Shown: piece by piece, positions 26,919 through 35,843 of the stretch | How the letters are laid out: each line of letters opens with the position of its first letter | Position numbering within the stretch: the stretch's first letter is position 1 | Assembly: GCA_946486375.1 (NCBI GenBank) | Contig: CAMLTW010000002.1 | Location: 62,001 to 126,000, forward strand | DNA length: 64,000 nucleotides | Direction: 5' to 3' | Origin: an uncultured Rikenellaceae bacterium | GTDB taxonomy: Bacteria > Bacteroidota > Bacteroidia > Bacteroidales > Rikenellaceae | Position numbers and translations under genes: made by a program | Notes under the pieces: model-generated | Seen by the model: the letters and a program-made list of their open reading frames with translations, nothing else | Database searches by the model: none | What the model was told of the DNA's origin: nothing

Positions 26919-29786
26919 TCAGAACGTCAGCCGGAGAGTCCCGATAACCTGGCAGGGCGTAGAATAGGTCGAATAGTTGAATCCTCCCGCGGCCACTCCT
27001 CCCTGGCTTTGGGCGCCCGACAGCACCGCTTCCGGATCGACGGAGCAACGCGTGAAGGTGAAAGGATTGTGTACATCGACCGAAATGTCCGCGTACTGAA
27101 GAAACTTTTTGAACTTCAATCGGTAGGAGGCCCCGATGGTGCGGATTTTCAAAAAGTCGGATTTCTCCACGAAGAAATTGGAAAAGTTCCACGTTTGTTC
27201 CGACTGGGTTTTCCCTTCGAGGGCCTTGTCCGGAACGGTGGGGTCTTTCAGGCCCCGCTGGAAGCGGAACTGCCGGTCGAACGAATGGACGTAGGCCCCC
27301 AGCTGGTAGTTCCCGTTGACGTAGAGCGAAAGGTTTTTATAGGCCAGGTTGAGCGCGAAGTTCCCGTAGGAGGTCGGAATCGTGGTGCCGAGGTTCTGCA
27401 ACAGCAGCACTTCCTTGAGCGAACCGTCCGGGTTCAGCACCGCCTTCGAACCGCGGATGAAGCCCACCGGCTGTCCTTCCTCCACGACGTTCTGGAGCGT
27501 CCGTTCGGACATTCCTCCGATGGAAAACGGAGCCACGCCTCCGGTGCTCAGCACCACGTTGCGGTTGGTGTTGTAGGAAGCGCTGATGTCCAGGTTCCAG
27601 TTCCGGTTGCGGATGATGGCCAGGTTGGCGAACAGTTCGATCCCTTTGTTCTCGATTTCCCCGACGTTGGCCAGATAGGTGTCGTAGCCGGTCGAAGGGG
27701 CCAGCGGCGCTTTGAAAAGGGCGTCTTTGGTTCTGGCGTAATAGTAGGTGAATCCCACCGTCAGCCGGCTCCGCAGCAGGGACATGTCGAATCCCGCTTC
27801 GTAGGAGTGTTTTTTTTCGGGGCCCAGGTCGGGATTCCCGTAGTTGCCCAGCGAAGCCGTCTGACCGCCCAGGAAGGAACCGATTTCGATGGTCTTCTGG
27901 TAGGAGAACGGGGGCGGATAGCTTCCCGCGATGCCGTAGTTTGCCCGAATTTTCAGGTTGTTGACGATGTTCCGTTCGCTCAGCCATCTCATAAAGGGTT
28001 CGTCCGACAGGGTGTAGGAAAGCCCTGCCTTGGGATAGTACTGCCAACCGACGTTGTCTCCGAAAGCGGTGTTGTAATCGGTGCGGATGCCCAGGTCGAG
28101 GAAGAGTTTGTCCCGGAATCCGATGTTCTCCTGAAGGAAAGCCCCGTAGTTGTAGAGGTAGGCCAGGTATTCGTTGCTCCGGGTGATTCCGGCTCCCGCG
28201 ACGGTCGTCGCTCCGTCCCGCACGTTGGTGGCGGTGTAGGCGATCTGATGGTCGTTGGTACTGAAATACTGGAAACCGGCGGTGGTGATGAAACTGAAAT
28301 TCTTCCCGGCCTGCGCCCGCCATTGGCCGTTCAGGTCGATCGTCAGCCCGAAGTAATTCCGGTCGTAGCTGCTGATGCTTCCCGCGTCGGTGGTTCCTTC
28401 GGGCTTCTGGAGGGTGTGGATCAGGTATTCGTTGGTGGTTACCGTTTTTTCGGTGCTGGCCCGGTAGTCCATGCCGACTGTCCCTTTGAACGTAAGGTTG
28501 TTCAGGGGTTTGACCGTGAAGGTGTGAGCCGTCTGGTACCGCTTCACTTCGACCGTGGCGTTCTGCAGCGCTTCCGCCTCGCTGACGAAAGCCTTCATGT
28601 CCGCGTAGGTTTCATCGTCCAGCTTGTCGAGGTCGGGATCGTAGCCGAACATGGCGGAGGCCGCCCCTTCGGTGAACCACAGACCGGTGTAGCCGCCCTG
28701 GTTCCCGTTCCGGCTCCGGCCGTAGCTTTGGGAGACGAATCCGAACGAGCTGGAATAGTCCACGATTTTTCCCAGTTTGGCACGCATTCCCGCGTTGATG
28801 TCGTATTTCTTCTGCCGGTTCTTGTCGTGGATCAGGGTGCCGTCGCTGTTGCTCATGCTTGCGGCGAAGCTGTATCCGAATTCCTCTTTCCCGCCGTCGA
28901 ATCCCACCCGGTATTTCTGGATCAGGCCGTTTTGCTGAAGCAGGTCTTTCGTCCGTTTGAAGTGGTAGAACCGGTCGGTGGCGATGTCCGCGCCGATTTC
29001 GGCTTCGGCATAGACGTTCGTGCGTCCCGTTCCTCCTTTCTTGGTGAAAATCTGGATGACGCCGTTGGCCGCATCCGAGCCGTAAAGGGTGGTCGCCGCG
29101 CCTCCGGTCACGTATTCGATCTTCTCGATGTTCTCCATCGGAATGTCGCCGATCGCACCGGTGACGGCTCCGTTGGCCATCCCCGCCGAAAGCGTCGCCT
29201 TGGTGTTCAGGTTGTCCACCCGCACTCCGTCCACGTAGATAACGGGAGTGGAATTGGTGAATGCCGAAGAAAGCCCGCGCGACTTGATGATGGAAGTGGT
29301 TCCCGGTTGCCCGGTGGTCAGGTTGATCTGCACGTTGGGCAGCGCTCCCTGCAACATCTGGTCGATCCGGCCCGAAGGGAGTTTAGCCAGCTGTTCTTCC
29401 CCGACGCTCACCACGTTGGAGGAAATCCGGCGTTTCTGCACGGCGGCTCCCTGCCCGGTCACCACGACTTCCTCGATGCCGAGCGCGTCCGTTTCCAGTT
29501 CCACCCGGAGCGGAATCCCGGTGTCCGTGATTTTCAGGTCGAGACTCCGGTAGCCGATGAAACCGATGTTGATTTCCGCCGCGTCGTCCGGCACGTTCAG
29601 GGTGAATTTCCCGTTCGCATCGGTGGACGTGCCCCGGTTAGCTTCGCCCTTCACCACTACGGCGGCTCCGATCAGGGGTTGACCGGTGGTTTTGTCGAGT
29701 ACGATCCCGGTCAGCCCTTTCGCTCCCAGCCAGCAGGGAGCGGCCAGAAGCGCCGCCAGACACACGATTTTGTTGATTTTTCTCAT
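26919..29786 (-). CDS. SusC-family TonB-dependent receptor of the phosphatase-linked locus
   Basis: 955 residues from the ATG at 29786, preceded by GGAAAGAGAAAG. Signal peptide (residues 1-22), a carboxypeptidase-like domain (about 23-95: LTGIVLDKTTGQPLIGAAVV), the plug domain with IEEVVVTGQG, and the SusC plug wording VIYVDGVRVDNL and IEKIEYVTGGAATTLYGSDAANGVI, then a long barrel ending in TLRLTF. It imports a substrate with TonB energy. Genes for SusD, phosphodiesterase and phosphatase follow in the same direction, which suggests a phosphorylated ligand. A -7 box (29816-29823) and a palindrome (29837-29846) lie upstream. Confidence 0.96.
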   Translation of the reverse strand: MRKINKIVCLAALLAAPCWLGAKGLTGIVLDKTTGQPLIGAAVVVKGEANRGTSTDANGKFTLNVPDDAAEINIGFIGYRSLDLKITDTGIPLRVELETDALGIEEVVVTGQGAAVQKRRISSNVVSVGEEQLAKLPSGRIDQMLQGALPNVQINLTTGQPGTTSIIKSRGLSSAFTNSTPVIYVDGVRVDNLNTKATLSAGMANGAVTGAIGDIPMENIEKIEYVTGGAATTLYGSDAANGVIQIFTKKGGTGRTNVYAEAEIGADIATDRFYHFKRTKDLLQQNGLIQKYRVGFDGGKEEFGYSFAASMSNSDGTLIHDKNRQKKYDINAGMRAKLGKIVDYSSSFGFVSQSYGRSRNGNQGGYTGLWFTEGAASAMFGYDPDLDKLDDETYADMKAFVSEAEALQNATVEVKRYQTAHTFTVKPLNNLTFKGTVGMDYRASTEKTVTTNEYLIHTLQKPEGTTDAGSISSYDRNYFGLTIDLNGQWRAQAGKNFSFITTAGFQYFSTNDHQIAYTATNVRDGATTVAGAGITRSNEYLAYLYNYGAFLQENIGFRDKLFLDLGIRTDYNTAFGDNVGWQYYPKAGLSYTLSDEPFMRWLSERNIVNNLKIRANYGIAGSYPPPFSYQKTIEIGSFLGGQTASLGNYGNPDLGPEKKHSYEAGFDMSLLRSRLTVGFTYYYARTKDALFKAPLAPSTGYDTYLANVGEIENKGIELFANLAIIRNRNWNLDISASYNTNRNVVLSTGGVAPFSIGGMSERTLQNVVEEGQPVGFIRGSKAVLNPDGSLKEVLLLQNLGTTIPTSYGNFALNLAYKNLSLYVNGNYQLGAYVHSFDRQFRFQRGLKDPTVPDKALEGKTQSEQTWNFSNFFVEKSDFLKIRTIGASYRLKFKKFLQYADISVDVHNPFTFTRCSVDPEAVLSGAQSQGGVAAGGFNYSTYSTPCQVIGTLRLTF

Positions 29787-29815
29787 CTTTCTCTTTCCTT
29801 GATTGGTTTCACCGG

Positions 29816-29846
29816 CAAAAGTAGAGGGGGCATGAGAAGTTAACTT
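29816..29846 (-). promoter_or_regulatory. Promoter and candidate operator of the SusC locus
   Basis: The minus strand has TACTTTTG (29816-29823), a TAnnTTTG match. Just upstream is the perfect palindrome AAGTTAACTT (29837-29846), in the place where the -33 element would lie. It could be the site of a regulator. Confidence 0.4.
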
Positions 29847-29960
29847 TAACCGAATTTTAAGCCTCCGTGAAGTTTGTGTTGCGTCCATGTAAAGTCCGAC
29901 CGCCCGTCGGAAACGGGAAATTTATGCCGGTGAAACCGGAAACCGTTCCCGGTTTCGGGT

Positions 29961-29968
29961 TATCTTTG
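29961..29968 (+). promoter_or_regulatory. -7 box of the AlkZ-like gene
   Basis: TATCTTTG, exact consensus, only 12 bases before the ATG at 29981, implying a very short untranslated leader. Confidence 0.5.
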
Positions 29969-29980
29969 CGAAAAACACGT

Positions 29981-31054
29981 ATGATAAAGTCGATTCGTTT
30001 ACGGAGTCAGCAGTTGTCGCGTCCCGCCTTCGACCGGCCCGAAGAAGCGGTTTCGTGGATGGGAGCGGTTCAGGCGCAGCATCACGCCATGAGCAAGTGG
30101 GCTGTAGGCATCCGCCTGAAAGCGGGCGGGGGCGAAGCCGTGGAACGGGCCTTGCGGGAGGGAAAGATCCTGCGCACCCACGTCATGCGTCCCACCTGGC
30201 ATCTGGTGGCGGCCGAAGACCTGCGCTGGATGCTGAAACTGTCCGCATCCCGGATCCGGGCGGCCAACGATTCCCTGGCCCGCACTCACGGGCTGGAGCT
30301 GACGGAACGTTTTTATGCACGGTGCAACCGTTTGCTGGAAGATATGCTCCGGGGGCATAAAAGCCTGACCCGACAGGAAATAGCGCAGGAACTGGAACGG
30401 GCCGGAATTCCTGCGGATGCTCCCCGGATGACCCGACTGCTGATGCGGGCCGAAACGGAGGGCATCGTTTGCAGCGGGGTCGATCGCGATGGAACACATA
30501 CATACGCTTTGTTGGAAGAAAGAGTGACGCCCGCACGGGAACTGCATCGGGAAGAAGCGCTGGCCCGGTTGGCTGAAAAATATTTCCGGAGCCATTCTCC
30601 TGCGACCCTGTCCGATTTCGTCTGGTGGTCGGGGCTTCCCCTGACCGAGGCCCGTCGGGCGATCGGATCGCTGGGAGCGCGGCTGGTTTCGCTGCGGTTC
30701 GGTGTCCGGGAACTGCTGGTGCACGAATCCTGGAAAGGAACGGATAATGCCGCCGGACACGAAGTGCATTTTCTTCCTCCTTATGACGAATACCTGCTGG
30801 GCTACAAAGACCGTTCGGATGTGCTGGCTTCCGAATTCCGGGCGCGGGCCTTCAATGCCTGGGGCGTTTTCTATCCGGTGGTGTCGTACGGAGGCCGGAT
30901 CGTGGGGAATTAGAGCGTATCGGCGAAGAAGAAAAAGGCTTCCGTTGCCGCTACCCTTTTCGAACCGGTTCCCGGACTGGATGAAAAAATGCTGACGGAA
31001 GCCGGCGAACGCTATTGTGCTTTCGCCTCCTGTTCGGAAGCCGGTTCGGTGTGA
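29981..31054 (+). pseudogene. AlkZ-like winged-helix DNA-binding protein interrupted by in-frame TAG
   Basis: Winged-helix protein of the AlkZ/HTH_42 group, members of which are DNA glycosylases for bulky or cross-linked bases. Family wording is plain: RLRSQQLSRPAF, WMGAVQAQHHAMSKWAVGIRL, THVMRPTWHLVAAEDLRWML and VHFLPPYDEYLLGYKDR. The frame stops at a TAG at 30911-30913 after 310 residues, immediately after SYGGRIVGN. Reading through that single codon keeps the frame open for 46 further sense codons to a TGA at 31052-31054, and those codons give SAKKKKASVAATLFEPVPGL..., which resembles the usual family C-terminus. A TGG-to-TAG change is the simplest explanation. The truncated 29981-30913 product might still be made. 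Confidence 0.75.
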
Positions 31055-31178
31055 GGAAAAACCGGTTGTTTCTGTCGTAAGATGCAAGACAGGAATAACC
31101 GGACAGGCTCCGTTCCTGAACCGCGTCGACGATCCGTCGGATAGTGCGGAAGACCGGCCGGTACCGCCGCTTTTTCCG

Positions 31179-31207
31179 AAAAAAAAGGCCCGCCGGGAAG
31201 CGGGCCG
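31179..31207 (-). terminator. Terminator of the DHODH-like gene
   Basis: On the minus strand GGCCCG and CGGGCC close a GC-rich stem, followed by eight T residues. Confidence 0.85.
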
Positions 31208-31229
31208 TCTCTGCCGGGAAAGAGGAAAC

Positions 31230-32210
31230 CTATTTTTCCAGCGAAGAGAAGTAACGCATGAACTGCGTCCGTTCGTAGGCCGCCGGGTCTTTCAAACCGG
31301 CGTAGTTCATCTTCCCGATAAAATCCTCCACGCGGGTGTAGCCGTGTTTCACCATCCAGGTTTCGAGGGTTTGCAGGATGTGGGGGATGATTCCCATGCC
31401 GTTCTGGTAGATGGTGGAGCAGATTTCCACTCCCGTGGCTCCGCCCAGCAGCGCCTTGACGGCGGTTTTTCCATCGTGGATGCCGGTCGAGGCGGCGTAC
31501 TGCATGTTGGGCACCAGGGCCGAACAGATGGCCAGCCACCGCAACACGGTGCGGAATTCGGACGGACTGCTGAATACCGGCGCGCCGGTCATCGTCAGAT
31601 TGTCCACGTCGATGTCGGGGTCGTAATACCGGTTGAACAGCACCACGCCCTTGGCTTTCCGGTAGAAAAGGGCTTCCACCGTGGCGGGGATGTTGGTGAA
31701 CTGCTGTCCGAGCTTGACGGACACGGGGATCGTCACCGCCCGGCATACCCGGTCCACGATTTCCAGGTAGGCTCTTTCGACGTCCGCAGTCGTGGTGTCC
31801 TTCCCCAGCGGCAGCAGGTAGATGTTGAGTTCCAGCGCATCGGCTCCCGCGTCCTGCAATTTTTCGGCGAAGTCGATCCATTCCCCGGCGGTCGTACAGC
31901 AGACGCTGGCGATGATGGGGATGTCGGTTTTCTTTTTCGCTTCCGAAATCAGTTCCATGTGCTGGGTAAGCGAATGTTGCCGGGTGTATTCCGACAGGTA
32001 ATCGTGCGCTTCCGGGTAGTCGTTGTAATAGTCCGCGGAGGCCACTTCCATGTTGATTTGTTCTTCGAACAGGGATTTGAGCACGACCGCTCCGGCGCCT
32101 GCGCGTTCGAGGCTCACGATCCGTTCCGCGGTGGACGTGAGACCGCTGCTGCTGACGATCAGCGGATTTTTCAGGGCAAGGCCCAGATAGTTTACTTCGA
32201 GAGCTTGCAT
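31230..32210 (-). CDS. Dihydroorotate dehydrogenase-like protein
   Basis: 326 residues from the ATG at 32210. A TIM-barrel flavoprotein of the DHODH superfamily: the N-terminus LEVNYLGLALKNPLIVSSSGLT, the FMN/substrate strands IPVSVKLGQQFTNI and VLFNRYYDPDIDVDNL, and the C-terminal GGATGVEICSTIYQNG phosphate-binding loop. The active-site segment (SVCCTTAGEWIDFA, ALELNIYLLP) departs from genuine PyrD, so it belongs to the 'DHODH-like' group common in Bacteroidota, and the pyrimidine reaction should not be assumed. It is read in the same direction as the yggS homologue upstream, 62 bases away. Confidence 0.85.
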   Translation of the reverse strand: MQALEVNYLGLALKNPLIVSSSGLTSTAERIVSLERAGAGAVVLKSLFEEQINMEVASADYYNDYPEAHDYLSEYTRQHSLTQHMELISEAKKKTDIPIIASVCCTTAGEWIDFAEKLQDAGADALELNIYLLPLGKDTTTADVERAYLEIVDRVCRAVTIPVSVKLGQQFTNIPATVEALFYRKAKGVVLFNRYYDPDIDVDNLTMTGAPVFSSPSEFRTVLRWLAICSALVPNMQYAASTGIHDGKTAVKALLGGATGVEICSTIYQNGMGIIPHILQTLETWMVKHGYTRVEDFIGKMNYAGLKDPAAYERTQFMRYFSSLEK

Positions 32211-32236
32211 AGGGTGATTCTTTATTTTGGAATGAA

Positions 32237-32244
32237 CAAAGATA
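32237..32244 (-). promoter_or_regulatory. -7 box of the DHODH-like gene
   Basis: The minus strand reads TATCTTTG, exact consensus, 26 bases before the start and within the gap after the yggS homologue. Confidence 0.5.
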
Positions 32245-32272
32245 AGATTTCTTCGGAGAATCCGGCGGAATT

Positions 32273-32950
32273 TTATTTCAGGCCGTAGTCCCGTTCCCCG
32301 AAAATCGTGCTGCCGATGCGCACCATGGTGCTGCCGCATTCCACTGCGAGTTCCCAGTCCCCGCTCATGCCCATCGAAAGGGTGTCGAAAGCCGGCTCCC
32401 CTGCAAAGCATCCGGTTCTGAGCCGGTCGAACAGTCCGCGCAGGCGGAGAAATTCGCTGCGCACCCGTTTCCGGTCTTCGGTGAAGGAGGCCATGCCCAT
32501 CAGTCCGCGAAAACGGACGTTTTTCAGCTCATTATTTCTCCCCGATTCTAGGTAGGTCTCCAGCTCATTTTCATCCCATCCGTGTTTGGTCGCTTCCTGT
32601 GCGATCCGGATTTCGAGCAGCACGTCGATCGTTCTTCCGTTTTTCCGGGCCTCCCTGTCGATCGTTTCCAGCAGGCGCGGCGAGTCGGCGGACTGGATGA
32701 GGGAAACGTAGGGGGCGATGTATTTGACCTTGTTAGTTTGCAGGTTTCCAATGAAATGCCACCGGATGTCCTTTGGCAGAGCGCGGTATTTGTCCGTCAT
32801 TTCCTGCGGCCGGTTCTCTCCGAAGATGCGTTGTCCGGCGTCGTAGGCTTCCCGGATGAGCGCTTCGGGATGGGTCTTGGAAACCGCCACGAGCGTCACC
32901 TGCGGCGGAAGCGATTTTTTCAGGCGAATTATTTTCTCGGTTACGGACAT
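32273..32950 (-). CDS. YggS-family pyridoxal phosphate homeostasis protein
   Basis: 225 residues, standard length. Family motifs are VTLVAVSKTHP (Lys of the PLP Schiff base), GQRIFGENRPQEMTDKY, WHFIGNLQTNKVKYI, LMGMASFTED and the C-terminal DTLSMGMSGDWELAVECGSTMVRIGSTIFGER. These are cytosolic PLP-binding barrel proteins with no enzyme activity known; loss disturbs vitamin B6 and amino acid pools in other bacteria. It is divergent from the C69 peptidase gene. Confidence 0.95.
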   Translation of the reverse strand: MSVTEKIIRLKKSLPPQVTLVAVSKTHPEALIREAYDAGQRIFGENRPQEMTDKYRALPKDIRWHFIGNLQTNKVKYIAPYVSLIQSADSPRLLETIDREARKNGRTIDVLLEIRIAQEATKHGWDENELETYLESGRNNELKNVRFRGLMGMASFTEDRKRVRSEFLRLRGLFDRLRTGCFAGEPAFDTLSMGMSGDWELAVECGSTMVRIGSTIFGERDYGLK

Positions 32951-32987
32951 TTTTTATTATATTTACCCGGTTTAAACGATAAATTTC

Positions 32988-32995
32988 TACCTTTG
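32988..32995 (+). promoter_or_regulatory. -7 box of the C69 peptidase gene
   Basis: TACCTTTG, exact TAnnTTTG match, 40 bases before the ATG at 33035. Confidence 0.5.
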
Positions 32996-33034
32996 TCGGA
33001 TATTGGATACAAATTTAAATAAAATTCTGTTTGT

Positions 33035-34723
33035 ATGAAGCTAAGTTTATTCGTTCCCGCTCTGCTGACCGCGGTGCTTTCCTTCCCGGGGATGCCTGCG
33101 TGGGCATGCACTAACGTGCTGGTTACCAAGGGGGCTTCCAAGACCGGTTCCACCATGGTAAGCTATTCGGCGGATTCGCATGTGCTTTACGGCGAGTTGT
33201 ACCACAAACCCGCTGCCACATATCCGGCGGGGTCGATGCTGCCCGTTTACGAGTGGGACACGGGAAAATACCTCGGAAAAATTCCGCAGGCAGAAAATAC
33301 TTATTCCACGATGGGCAACATGAACGAGCATCAGCTCATCATCGCGGAAACGACCTTTGGGGGACGCCATGAACTGGTGGATACGACGGGGCTCGTGGAT
33401 TACGGGTCGCTGATCTATATTACCCTGCAGCGGGCGAAAACCGCGCGGGAGGCGATCGCCGTGATGGCCGACCTGACCGCCCGGTACGGGTATTGCTCGG
33501 AGGGGGAATCGTTTTCGATCGCCGACCCTAATGAAGTTTGGATCATGGAAATGGTGGGCAAGGGAACGAAGATGGAAAGGGGCGAGAACGTGAACCGGGG
33601 AACCGTGTGGGTGGCCGTTCGGATACCGGACGGTTGCATCAGCGCCCATGCCAACCAGTCCCGGATCGGAAAGTTCCCGCTGAACGATCCGGTCAACTGC
33701 ATGTATTCGCACGACGTGGTTTCCTTCGCCCGCGAAAAAGGCTACTTCAGCGGGAAGGACCGGGATTTCAGTTTTTGCGATGCTTATGCGCCGCTGGACT
33801 TCATGGCCATGCGGGGCTGCGAGGCACGGGTGTGGAGCGTGTTCCGGAAGGTTTCCGACGGCATGGACGGTTATCTGGACTATGCGCTGGGAAAGAACCC
33901 GGATAACCGGATGCCGCTGTACGTGCGGGTGAACCGGAAACTCGACGTGAAGGACGTGATCGGGTTCATGCGCGACCATTACGAAGGCACGCCGCTGGAC
34001 ATGCGGAACGATATCGGTGCGGGCGGAAGCAAGCTGCCCTATCGCTGGCGTCCGATGAGCTTTGAGGTGAACGGGGCGGAATACATGAACGAACGGGCCA
34101 TCGCCACGCAGCAGACCGGGTTCTGGTTCGTGGGCGAAAGCCGCGGTTGGCTGCCGGACATGATCGGCGGAATCCTTTGGTTCGCGGTGGACGATGCGGG
34201 AACTTCCTGCCCGACGCCCATCTATTCCGCGGCCAACCGGGTGCCGATGTGCTTTGCGGAAGGGAACGGCAACATGCTCGAATATTCCCCGACGGCGGCT
34301 TTCTGGCTGTTCAACCGGGTGGCTAATTTCGCCTATCTGCGCTATGACATGATCAGCCGGGACATCCTTCGGGTGGCCGACCGCTTTGTGAACGAGTGCC
34401 TGACGCGGATTCCGGAATTGGATAAGGAAGCGCTCAACCTTTACAAGCAGAATCCGGAGGAAGCGAGGAACCTGCTGACCCTGTATTCGGTGCAGACGGC
34501 CCAGCGGTTGTTCGATACCTGGGATCAGCTGGACAAGTACTTGTTTATGAAATATATGGACGGGAATATGAAACGGGAGCGGAACGGTCGTTTCCTGGAT
34601 AACGGTTACAGTCCCACGCGGGCGGCGATGCCGGAGTTCCCCGGATACGACAAGCATTGGCAGGAATCGGTGATGAAGGATGCGGGCGATCACCTGCGGG
34701 TAGTCAAACCTAATAAGAAATAA
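33035..34723 (+). CDS. Secreted C69-family dipeptidase
   Basis: 562 residues. Signal peptide residues 1-24 ends WA just before Cys25 (ACTNVLVTKGASKTG), so removal of the signal exposes the Cys as the N-terminal nucleophile typical of C69/Ntn hydrolases. Other family segments are STMGNMNEHQLIIAETTFGGR, SEGESFSIADPNEVWIMEMVG and the region YDMISRDILRVADRFVNECL. The expected function is cleavage of dipeptides or short peptides outside the cytoplasm. It is a single gene between its own promoter box and the nucleotidyltransferase-HEPN gene. Confidence 0.93.
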   Translation: MKLSLFVPALLTAVLSFPGMPAWACTNVLVTKGASKTGSTMVSYSADSHVLYGELYHKPAATYPAGSMLPVYEWDTGKYLGKIPQAENTYSTMGNMNEHQLIIAETTFGGRHELVDTTGLVDYGSLIYITLQRAKTAREAIAVMADLTARYGYCSEGESFSIADPNEVWIMEMVGKGTKMERGENVNRGTVWVAVRIPDGCISAHANQSRIGKFPLNDPVNCMYSHDVVSFAREKGYFSGKDRDFSFCDAYAPLDFMAMRGCEARVWSVFRKVSDGMDGYLDYALGKNPDNRMPLYVRVNRKLDVKDVIGFMRDHYEGTPLDMRNDIGAGGSKLPYRWRPMSFEVNGAEYMNERAIATQQTGFWFVGESRGWLPDMIGGILWFAVDDAGTSCPTPIYSAANRVPMCFAEGNGNMLEYSPTAAFWLFNRVANFAYLRYDMISRDILRVADRFVNECLTRIPELDKEALNLYKQNPEEARNLLTLYSVQTAQRLFDTWDQLDKYLFMKYMDGNMKRERNGRFLDNGYSPTRAAMPEFPGYDKHWQESVMKDAGDHLRVVKPNKK

Positions 34724-34865
34724 GCGGAATATTTTTTATATTTAGGGCGTCTTTTGGAAAAGCTCCGGGGGAAACCGGGAAAACGAAAGTTTGTATTTTC
34801 CCGGAGCGAGGGCCGCAGGAACGGGTTTCCTTCCGGCCGGGAACGAATAAACGGAGGCACCTGAT

Positions 34866-35831
34866 ATGAAGAAGTCCATCGCGCGTTTGCCCAGGCGGAC
34901 GCAACACGAACTCGGCACCCTGCTCCGTCTGCTCGACGAGGGCGGGGTGATGTGTTTGAAACTCATCCTGTTCGGAAGCTATGCCCGCGGCGACTACGTG
35001 CTGTACGACGAATACGTCGATGAACGGGGCGTCCGGACGGTTTACCAGAGCGATTACGACCTGCTGGCGATTACCGAAGAAAATAAGGTGAGGATTACCG
35101 CTGACCGGTTGGAAAGGGTCAGGGAACGGTACGAGAAGATTTTCCGGGGGAAAAGACATGCCGATTTGCAGTTCATCGTGGAAGACCTCCCTACGGTAAA
35201 CCGGCAGTTGAGCCGGGGCCAATACTTCTTCACCGAAATCGTCCGGGAAGGCATTCTGTTGTGGGATGCCGACGGGGTGCCGCTGGCTAAAAAGCGGGAA
35301 CCGAGTTTTACGGAGATCCGGGGACTGGCGCAGGAAGGGTTGGAGGCGGATTATCCTTTAGGGGAAGATTTCATGGAGGCGACCCGGTTCTTTTTACAAC
35401 GGGAAAAATACAAGGTAGCTGCTTTCCAGCTTCATCAAACGGCGGAACATTTTTACAAGGCTTTTCTGGCGGTTTTCACCAACTACCGTCCGAAACATCA
35501 CCGGCTGGACAGGCTTCGGGAAATGGGAAGCGGTTATGCGCGGGAACTGATCCCCGTCTTTCCGCTGGCGGACGAGTGGATGAAAGAGTGTTTCGATATT
35601 TTGTGCCGGGCCTACGTCGAAGGGCGCTACAACCCCGATTTTGCGGTGACGCGCGAGCACCTGGAATATCTTATTCCACGGGTCGAACTGCTGGGCGAAA
35701 CCGTCCGTCGGTTGTGCGAGGAACGCTTCGCTTTCTACGATGCGAAAATCGCGGAGGAATCCGCGGAGAAAAAGCCTTCTTCCGCCGGAAACGGATCGGT
35801 GAGCGGAACGACGGAGAACACGAACGAATAA
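34866..35831 (+). CDS. Nucleotidyltransferase-HEPN fusion protein
   Basis: 321 residues. Residues about 25-150 are a minimal nucleotidyltransferase with the active-site pair GSYARGDY (about residue 38) and SDYDLLAI (about 64), plus a third acidic strand (DLQFIVED). Residues about 165-285 are a HEPN helical domain (RFFLQREKYKVAAFQLHQTAEHFYKAFLAVFTNYRPKHHRLDRL). Separate MNT and HEPN proteins form toxin-antitoxin pairs in which the transferase modifies the HEPN RNase; here both are in one chain. The typical RNase motif Rx4-6H is not evident. GGAGG-like sequence precedes the start. The tmk gene follows 12 bases downstream. Confidence 0.85.
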   Translation: MKKSIARLPRRTQHELGTLLRLLDEGGVMCLKLILFGSYARGDYVLYDEYVDERGVRTVYQSDYDLLAITEENKVRITADRLERVRERYEKIFRGKRHADLQFIVEDLPTVNRQLSRGQYFFTEIVREGILLWDADGVPLAKKREPSFTEIRGLAQEGLEADYPLGEDFMEATRFFLQREKYKVAAFQLHQTAEHFYKAFLAVFTNYRPKHHRLDRLREMGSGYARELIPVFPLADEWMKECFDILCRAYVEGRYNPDFAVTREHLEYLIPRVELLGETVRRLCEERFAFYDAKIAEESAEKKPSSAGNGSVSGTTENTNE

Positions 35832-35843
35832 CGAAACGGAACT

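Noticed and set aside
26895..29843. A 982-codon frame antisense to the SusC gene, and similar very long antisense frames (for example 53146-56157, 55848-58307 and 59345-61828 on the minus strand, 10036-12300 on the plus strand)
   Set aside because: They lie opposite genes with clear family motifs. GC-rich codon use that avoids TTA, CTA and TCA leaves few antisense stops, and their translations are Arg/His/Pro-rich without domains.
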